DNA of 64,000 nucleotides from Lithobates sylvaticus. Its lineage: Eukaryota > Chordata > Amphibia > Anura > Ranidae. A model generated the notes under the pieces. The model worked only from the letters and a program-made list of their open reading frames with translations, did no database searches and was not told the DNA's origin. The stretch covers positions 292,724,832 through 292,788,831 of the forward strand of contig CM053029.1 in the NCBI GenBank assembly GCA_028564925.1, read 5' to 3'. Positions 57,283 to 64,000 of the stretch are shown piece by piece. How positions within the stretch are numbered: position 1 is the first letter of the stretch; each line of letters begins with the position of its first letter. The position numbers and the translations under genes were made by a program.

Positions 57283-58656
57283 TCATATTTCTGTTTTAAC
57301 TGAGAAAAATGGTATCCAAGCCTTAGATACCTTTTTATTATGATTTTGGTCAGCTCTGCTTTTCATATTAATATCACCTATATTTGACCTGGTGTCTCCT
57401 CTTTGATTGTTATCATAAGACATTATCTTTTGATCTTTATGTTCAGTATTTGTCCTAAATAATGTGGCTAAATCAATCTTGACAGCTTGTTCATTTGACT
57501 TTCTCCATAAATTGTCTGCTTTCAACAATACGTCTTTTAAATCATGAGGATTTGGGGTAACTAGTAAAATATTTTGTCTGATCTCTTCATTTAAAGCATG
57601 TAGAAATATACTCATATGTAACAAGCCACCATGCTCAAATGCAAGATTATTACTGACCAATATTTCCATAATAGATTTTACCCTTTCTGACAGTTCGTAG
57701 GGAGATTCGCTTTTCATTTGTTTGATCTTCCCATGAACAGTAACATCAGAACGTACACCATACAAAACACATAATAATTCCATCAATATGTCCCTTGTCC
57801 TCATTGGCTGAGTACAGATCTGCTTAATTCTCACCCAAAGACTATTTCCTATAGAATGTTGCATAACTCTGTCTAAATCAGATGGGTTGAGATTGTACAT
57901 CTCTCTGACATTCTGCAAGTCACAAAACCATTTTAAAAATCTGTTTAAATCATGGCAGGGAATCATTCCTATTTCTTTAAGAATTGCATCTAATTCTTTT
58001 GGTTTCAAAGGCTTCATTACAAGCTGAACTTCACCTGCATTATTATTATTGTTATAAACTGTGGTGGTCACAGTGGGTGCGGCTGGCAATGAATTATCAG
58101 ATTTAATATGAGGTTCTGTTTCATTTGATAGAATGTTTGTATTTGCATATTGCTGCAGATTGCTGAATCCACGATTCGATGCATATCTGCATTCCTGAGA
58201 TCTCTTCTCTAATTCCATAATTCTTAATTTCAATCTCTCATTTTCCTCTGATAATTCATTACAACGTTTAGACTTCTCAAGCAGAGCTTCCCCAATGGTG
58301 ACTGCATGCAATTTTAAATTTACAGCCTCAGATTCTGATTGGTTTTGTAACCTCTGACAAACTTTGTTGCTATTATCAACTGCACTCTGTAACTGGGTAA
58401 TTTCCTCAACCTTATCCTTCAACGAACTTTCCATTGTTAAACAGCAAGATAACAAGCCCTGTACAATACAACCTTTTCTTTTACTTTCTGAAATTTTGCT
58501 CTCAAAAACATTTTTTTCTAAAAATTCATTCATCATAGTCCATGTCTGCTTATATTTTTCTGGCACTTCATAAGGACCGCCATGACGCTTAATACATTTT
58601 AACACCCATCTGTTAACTTTATCAGAACTGACACTAGCTTCACACTGAGTAAGCAT
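57283..58656 (-). CDS. Gag-like protein of the LTR element
   Basis: This open frame has 457 codons. Residues about 5-50 resemble a retroviral matrix-type helix bundle (NRWVLKCIKRHGGPYEVPE). A coiled coil follows (about 75-160), then an asparagine/threonine linker and a capsid-like region (about 215-380). The capsid-like region has a major-homology-like segment MKSESPYELSERVKSIMEI and LHALNEEIRQNILL. There is no CCHC knuckle. The closest general match is retroviral Gag, but I cannot name a lineage. It would need polymerase from another element. Confidence 0.7.
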   Translation of the reverse strand: MLTQCEASVSSDKVNRWVLKCIKRHGGPYEVPEKYKQTWTMMNEFLEKNVFESKISESKRKGCIVQGLLSCCLTMESSLKDKVEEITQLQSAVDNSNKVCQRLQNQSESEAVNLKLHAVTIGEALLEKSKRCNELSEENERLKLRIMELEKRSQECRYASNRGFSNLQQYANTNILSNETEPHIKSDNSLPAAPTVTTTVYNNNNNAGEVQLVMKPLKPKELDAILKEIGMIPCHDLNRFLKWFCDLQNVREMYNLNPSDLDRVMQHSIGNSLWVRIKQICTQPMRTRDILMELLCVLYGVRSDVTVHGKIKQMKSESPYELSERVKSIMEILVSNNLAFEHGGLLHMSIFLHALNEEIRQNILLVTPNPHDLKDVLLKADNLWRKSNEQAVKIDLATLFRTNTEHKDQKIMSYDNNQRGDTRSNIGDINMKSRADQNHNKKVSKAWIPFFSVKTEI

Positions 58657-58981
58657 TTTTACTATATTATTAATAATTTAAAAAGAGGAATATTTTACTC
58701 ACCGCATTAATTACTCCTTCAGCTTCCAGCTCAGGTCTTCTGGTACACGATGCAGTCCTTTTCTTCGTTTCCAGTCTCCAGAGAATAATTCTGGGGTTCC
58801 AAACTTGTTTGGTTTTGTAGATCAGACTCTCTTATGTCACAACCAGACGTTAGAGTCACAGCACAGGTCTTGGGTCTCCATCAGACTTCTGTCCAACTCA
58901 CGGATTGTTATCACCGACTTCTGTTACGACTTCTGCTACTAAGTCCTGAAAATGCTCTTCTGGTCGCTTGAACGGCACCAA

Positions 58982-59607
58982 TGTAGTGATCTAATCTATA
59001 ATCGTCGTTCCTTCCTCGTAGATGGGATATAGTTATTAAAAGTATTGTCCACAGCAAAACCCGATTCTCCCAGAGAGAGATTTTATTGACTTCCAAAACA
59101 GAACATTCTTACAGACGACAAAATCCACCAGAGTACATGACAAAGAATATCTTCCCCTAGACCCGTCTTTCTCTCTAGTCTAGCTGACAACCTGCCTGTC
59201 TTCTCATATACTGATCTGACACTGGGGGGGGGGGTCAACTAAATGTTTACCATGAATACCCCCCTCAATTCTAATTACCATCAGTAAATACCAGGTGAAA
59301 AGGCTATTCCTCACACACACAACTTGCATAAGATTTACACATCAAAGGGTAACGGATAACATTGTCTTTGATGTGTGCGACTACTGATTAGATTAAGAGA
59401 TGACACCTGGACACCCTTTTGAGGTGTAGAATAGACTTGAATCCCCAATCTATATTCTTGCATAATGAATTTGTCTTAGAATGCCTAAATAGAATGTCTA
59501 TACGAACTACATAAAAAACACTACATATATATATAAATATGTATATATATAATATATATATATATATGTATACATATATATATATATATTAGATATAATA
59601 TACTACA
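58982..59607 (-). repeat. LTR (5' LTR on the minus strand)
   Basis: It has the same TGTAGTG...CTACA termini as its partner. On the minus strand it lies upstream of gag, with the primer-site-like sequence immediately inside it. Confidence 0.88.
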
Positions 59608-59671
59608 GATGGGTCAATCCTGGGGTATCTTGAAGGGTCTGCGTCTTTTTAGGAGAACAAATAATAGGAGT

Positions 59672-60820
59672 CTAGTTTTCTTGGATCCAGTTTAGGAACT
59701 GTCTGGCCTGGCCCGCCTGTGGGCAGGGGATGCTGTTAGGCTTGGGATTGATCTTTCCCTCTGACCCCTTTTGTGGAAGTGGTCTTGGCGAAGAGGATCT
59801 ATGTCTCCTGATGTGGAAGTCATCTCTTTCTGGTATGGCGTCCATGGAGTTGGATCTTTGGAGGTGTGTGGTACGGAAGGCTTTGTACCAGTCTGGGAGC
59901 TCTACAGGTGGTATTTGCAGCATGCTGCAGAATTCTCTTAGGTCTTCTGGAACTTTCACGTTGGCTGTGCGTCCTGCCACAGATGCTAATAGGCAAAAAG
60001 GAAATTTCCACCTATATTGGATCTCTCTTCTGGTGTAGGACATCAAGCAAAGGGCGCAAATCTCTCCTGTTTTGAAGGGTTATTGGAGATAGGTCCTGAA
60101 AGATTTTTATCTCTACCCCCTGGAAAAGCAGATTGCAGCGGCCTCTAGATTTTCTCAGGATGTCTTCTTTTACTTTAAAGTTCACAATACAGCAGATCAC
60201 GTCTCTAGGGGGGTCAGTGTCTCTGCTTCTGGGTTTGAGGGCCCTGTGTAGTCTCTCACATTCGATGGGTGTCTCGGGTGGTCTGCCAAGCAGATCGTTG
60301 AATATTTGAGTGGTGACTTGTGAGAGGTGAGCTTGCTCTACGCTTTCAGGGATTCCTCTTACCTGCAAGTTGTGACGACGGCCCCTGTTATCCAGGTCTT
60401 TCATGTGCCTGTGTAGGGCTGGGGTTTGTAGATCTGGGAAGTCTGCTGCAGTTGTTGTATGGCGGTGTCATGGTGGGTGGTCGTTTCCTCTAGGCCTGAC
60501 ATCCGCACGTGCATAGAGTGAATGTCCCTTCTGAACTCTGAGATGGCGGCCGTGAAGGAACTTTTGATGTCAGTTGCTACTGACCTGAGATCGGCCATTG
60601 TGAGGGTGTGTGCATTCGGTGGGCTCTCCGCTCTCTGTGAGGCTCTGTCTTCCGACGCGCTCCGGCTGGAAGAACGTGTCACCGTGTAGGCCTGAAGTGG
60701 GGCCTCGGCCTCGCGTGCGCGGGTCCTGAAGATCTCCGGGATATTGCGCCCGGGTTGCGTATCGGGGCCTCTCGGGGATCGGGAGCGGGACTGCGACCCT
60801 CTATCTTTCGGTTTTCCCAT
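59672..60820 (-). pseudogene. Big L1 ORF1, two frameshifts
   Basis: Three overlapping minus-strand pieces give one ORF1. The N-terminus is 60401-60820 (MGKPKDRGSQSRSRSPRGP, then a coiled coil FTAAISEFRRDIHSMHVRMS). The RNA-binding core is 60012-60404 (DLDNRGRRHNLQVRGIPES, PRDVICCIVNFKVKEDIL). The C-terminus is 59672-60046 (LDVLHQKR then WKFPFCLLASVAGRTANVKV). Frames change near 60430 and near 60040. The N-terminus is unusually rich in RS and SR dipeptides. Confidence 0.85.
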
Positions 60821-60929
60821 GTTTTAGTGGGCAGAATGGCTCCTAAGAGATCGATTGGAGGATTCCTACGGACGGAGCTGAGCAGTTATGCGGCCATCTC
60901 ATCTGGGCTCCAAGCTACGCCCCTCGCAA

Positions 60930-61725
60930 GTTTTTATATAACTCAACACTGCATCAGTGTACTCATTTAAATCCTGATGTTGGAATATGTCCTAATTGGT
61001 CATTTCAAAGCAATCTTGCAGCCGTTCAAGAGAACCCGCTGGTCATGTCCCTATCTCCCTAACCTTTAGTACTGTCCTTTGCCTAATGGGGATGTACAGT
61101 GGGATAAGAAAGAGAGAAACATGATCTGACTGGCCAAGATGTGGTAAAGCAATAGCTCTATAAGCTTTCTTAATATTGGAAAAATATAAATCTAATCTAT
61201 TCCCACCTCTAGTAGCAAATTTTACAAATTGATGAAGACCAGGGAGGACATACCCGAATTTTGCATGAGCAATCACCAATATCCTATCTGGTTGTGCACG
61301 CCGTAGTTTGTCTATTTCTTTCGCCAACGGATCTAGAGCCACTGCAATATTTGCATCCGGTGGTATATAAACCGCAAGGACAAAGACCGCCATGAATTCT
61401 CTTGGCAAATAAAAGGGTCTTCACTTTACAGCCAAAAGTTCCAGGTCTGGAGAGCAATGATTACTAAAAATCTTACTATCTAAGCACCAGGCATTTAAAA
61501 TATATATACAGAGACCCCCCCACTCTTCCCAGGATCACCAGTCCTATCCTGCCGGAAAAGAGCCCATCCAGTTAACTGCATAGCGGCATCCGAAACATTA
61601 GTATGAAGCCAAGTCTCTGTTATAATCCCCACACAACAGTTTTTAACCAAACTATGTGTAGTAGTCTGTAATTGCAGTACATCTTTCTTTGGAGCAAGAG
61701 ACCCGAAATTCAGTAAAAAAAAAGC
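60930..61725 (-). pseudogene. L2/CR1-like LINE endonuclease part
   Basis: The minus strand encodes ETWLHTNVSDAAMQLTGWAL near 61600, then LPREFMAVFVLAVYIPPDAN, FATRGGNRLDLYFSN and LPHLGQSDHVSLFLIPLY (61043-61408), then ALQDCFEMTN-like sequence and DLNEYTDAVLSYIKTC, ending at 60930. These are AP-endonuclease motifs of the L2/Rex1 group. The RT part of the same kind of element is at 29373-29655. Stops and shifts show decay. Confidence 0.8.
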
Positions 61726-61734
61726 TAGGCAAGG

Positions 61735-61990
61735 GGGGGTCTACGTGATAATGTAGAAAAAGACTCACCCAAGCTCTACTGCATGTTTATAGGATGATGA
61801 GCTGCATAACGGAGCTCAGGCCATTGTGTCCCATACATCAAAATTGAAAAAAGAATTCCGGCAACTCGATTGCTTCTTCTTAAATCTTTATTGAGCACAG
61901 ACAGCAGTGCGACATCAAAACACTAACATGTTTCGGCAAAAGCCTGCCTACATGCCTGCCCCCTCAGTCTTGCTAGCACACCAGCCTGAC
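61735..61990 (-). repeat. Dispersed repeat with a GCCGAAACATGTT motif
   Basis: The minus strand contains GACTGAGG, a GGC(TTTT)GCC hairpin, then GAAACATGTT, followed by AATAAAGATTTAAG. This resembles a degenerate hammerhead of a Penelope-type terminal region, but the core is poor. I do not recognise coding sequence. Confidence 0.3.
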
Positions 61991-62404
61991 AGCTTCATAA
62001 AATTGTTCTAAAGTCGGAAGGTTCTTTTATCCTAATGCATTCTATGCATTAAGATAATAAAACTTCTGTGTGCGGGAGCCCTTCTAATATTTGCCTAAGC
62101 CCCATCTCAATCCCACTGCTGTCAATCAAAGTCAGTGAGCCAATGAGGAGAGAGAGAGGAGATAGGGCCGAGCAGCGGCTATGTGTCTGAATAGACACAC
62201 ATAGTAGCTGATTGGCTCAGGTGCCCCCATAGCAAACTGCTTGCTGTGGGGGCACTCGGGAGGAAGGAGGGGCCAGGAGTGCTGGCGAGGGACCCAAGAA
62301 GAGGAAGATCTGGGCTGCTCTGTGCAAAACCACTTCACACAGCAGGTAAGTATAACATGTTTGCTATTTTTAAAGGAAAAAAATGGACTTTAATATCACT
62401 TTAA
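61991..62404 (+). repeat. Dispersed frog repeat
   Basis: The sequence with ATGCATTCTATGCATTAAG, GTCAGTGAGCCAATGAGGAG, GCCCCCATAGCAAACTGCTT and GCAGGTAAGTATAACATGTT matches a repeat I recall as extremely common in ranid genomes. Its class is unknown to me, and it shows no open frame. Confidence 0.5.
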
Positions 62405-64000
62405 TGACTGGCATAGTACTACTAATTGGCATAAGGCTTATGTGGTGCTTATATTTATGTTTAATCTATTTTTATTAACAATTTTGCATATACAAATAGT
62501 ACAGGGTAAAGCATATCCAAGGAAAGAAATGTTGTCATGAGGTACATATTAACAAATACACAGACAACTGAAGCAACCGAAACGAGGGATATGCGTATAC
62601 ATCTCAATTTGACAATGCAAATGTATACTGTATAATTACATAGTTAATCTGGTTGAAAAAAGACACAAGTCTGATGTTCACTGTTTTGCATTTTATCGCT
62701 CTGATATTTCATATTTTTGTCTATGTAACATTTATAAAACTTCAATAAAATAGAAAAAAACAATAAACCATGATCCAATTTTTTCCTGCAGAGGAAAAAA
62801 AATCCTTCCTGATCCCCCATGAGCCTGATCCCCCACGGATATTGCAATCCTTTAACTGAGAAATGCCAGAGATATACTCACACAACTATATGTGACAACT
62901 CATACAAATTATGGATATGAAGAAATGAAGAGAAAATGAGAGAAGTCAAGAGGAAAAGGGGAGAAAAGAAAAAAGAAAAAAAAGGGGGGGTAGAGAGGGG
63001 GTGGGGAGGTAAAGGGTAGGTCCAGAGCCCCACCTTGTATTATCTGTATTAATGCCAGGGAGCTTATGCCCTGTATAATAATTCAGGTAGGAGGTTCAGT
63101 ACAAAGACGTGACAAAATCCGTGTGTCTGAAATAATCCCACACAGTCCATGTAATACTGTATGTCCCTGATTTGATGTTTTTCCCAGGAGACCATTTTGC
63201 AGGCCCATTCAATGAGCAAGAGGATGCCCGGTTTGCATTTTCTAGATATACATATATGGGCTGCTGCTAGGAAGTGACCTTTGCTATATCTTTCTTAATC
63301 TGTTTGTAGGTGCCCAGTAGCATGGATAAAGTGTGATCAATGGAGTATTAGGAATCCTACCCCTAGCAGTTTATAGTATAATTGAAAGCTTCTGTCCCAA
63401 AATTGGGTGATCAGAGGGCAAGTTCCCCAGACATGTACCATAGTGCCTATATTGTTCATGCATCTTCAGCAAACATTTTGTATGGATGCAAAATTGAAGG
63501 GCAGCAGTACCATCTGGACATACTTTTGTAATTATGCTCCTGTGCCCTGACAGATACAGAAGCTTTGTGCGTGAATGTTAAGATCTTATTACAGTCCAAC
63601 TTAGCCTCTGTGAGGATGGAGAATCAATGATTCAAAGTCAGTAGGTGGCCTGTGCAGTACATCTATTGGTTGCATTGTGTGGAGGTAATGGCGTAGTTAG
63701 GAATATTCTAGCCCAGCTGTTAAAGACTTGTGACAGTGTGGCAGAAGCCCAGATAAAGGAAATGGGGTGTCCAGGACAGAAAATGAGAGCTGCATAAGGT
63801 TGGAGGGAACAGGCCTGGTGGAAAGTTGGCCCTTCTGTAGATATAGATAAGTGTCCCAAATACATAATGTGTGCAAGATCAAGAGAGGTAGGGACTTCGT
63901 AAGAGGTCTCATGTACGGCTCACTGCATGCAGATTACACCAGGCAAGGAGTACACTTCTATGCAGAACCCTCTTGGAATATACTAGCTAGCTTCATTGTA
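62405..64000 (-). mobile_element. L1 LINE 3' fragment
   Basis: The minus strand at 63480-63620 encodes LTFTHKASVSVRAQEHNYKS and SRWYCCPSILHPY, the C-terminal part of L1 ORF2. It continues with decayed coding to about 63050 and a 3' UTR with A-rich end near 62460. A different repeat (62630-62880) interrupts the UTR. The fragment runs off the right edge and has many frame changes. Confidence 0.65.
62630..62880. repeat. Dispersed repeat inside L1 3' UTR
   Basis: TGGTTGAAAAAAGACACAAG followed later by CCATGATCCAATTTTTTCCT and AATCCTTCCTGATCCCCCAT is a repeat I recall from amphibian genomes, class unknown to me. It occupies about 250 bases. Confidence 0.4.

Larger units (their letters stand above)
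54985..59612 (-). mobile_element. Gag-only LTR retroelement (ERV-like, non-autonomous)
   Basis: Two direct LTRs (54990-55725 and 58982-59607) enclose about 3.26 kb. The 5-bp duplication GATGG flanks the whole (54985-54989 and 59608-59612). On the minus strand a TGGTGCCG primer-site-like sequence follows the upstream LTR, and a short purine tract precedes the downstream one. The only coding region is a gag. I see no protease, polymerase, integrase or envelope. The LTRs are nearly identical outside low-complexity tracts, so the insertion is recent. It looks whole as a gag-only element. Confidence 0.85.
29656..60929 (-). mobile_element. One L1 LINE spread over 31 kb by four insertions
   Basis: On the minus strand the parts run in order: 5' end about 60929 (GAGGGGCGTAGC), ORF1 (59672-60820), a long inter-ORF region, ORF2 start at 53220, endonuclease (45611-44830), RT (44130-43981, 38161-37627, 31115-30520) and C-terminal region to about 29690. 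Removing the hAT, L1, Harbinger and LTR insertions leaves about 6.8 kb, a normal L1 length. The last part of ORF2 and the 3' UTR are missing, where the L2-like sequence resumes. Confidence 0.85.

Overview
The window is a block of repetitive DNA from a vertebrate nuclear genome. I see no host gene, rRNA, tRNA or CRISPR array; nearly every kilobase belongs to a transposable element. The mix points to a frog: Gmr1-like gypsy, BEL/Pao, Neptune-like Penelope elements, L1- and L2-type LINEs, ZBED-like hAT elements, a PIF/Harbinger element, and several short repeats whose sequence I recall from ranid genomes. The frog assignment, and Ranidae in particular, is inference from repeat content.

Layout. 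Bases 1-3139 hold a Gmr1-like gypsy element on the minus strand, running off the left edge. A decayed hAT copy follows (3205-5056). An L1 3' end (5065-5135 and 10701-11773) is split by a head-to-tail tandem element of about 5.6 kb (5136-10700) flanked by a 13-bp duplication. Next come a Tc1 fragment carrying a MITE, a short LINE tail, a 2.6-kb terminal-inverted-repeat element with an internal minisatellite (13849-16466), a hAT fragment, a BEL/Pao fragment, and two Penelope-like elements in opposite orientation. The second of these is interrupted by a 2.28-kb non-autonomous hAT (21839-24117) with a perfect 8-bp target duplication. A hAT pseudogene and a truncated L1 follow to 29372.

From about 29373 to 61725 the sequence is a nest. 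An L2-like LINE (endonuclease near 61 kb, reverse transcriptase near 29.5 kb) is split by one minus-strand L1. That L1 is in turn spread over 31 kb by four insertions: a 6.5-kb hAT (31124-37618), a nearly intact plus-strand L1 (38174-43968), a 7.6-kb Harbinger (45613-53190) and a gag-only LTR element (54985-59612). Three of the four carry target-site duplications, and the L1 reading resumes on each side of them.

The most interesting units are two. The Harbinger carries three spliced genes (DDE transposase, Myb/SANT-like protein and MADF protein), the last two divergently arranged around one promoter region. The tandem element at 5136-10700 has two near-identical 3.2-kb units, the first of them 5'-truncated on its own strand, each with a hammerhead-ribozyme-like motif. 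This is the structure of a Penelope-type insertion, but no coding region is recognisable. The right end (61.7-64 kb) holds common dispersed repeats and another L1 3' fragment.
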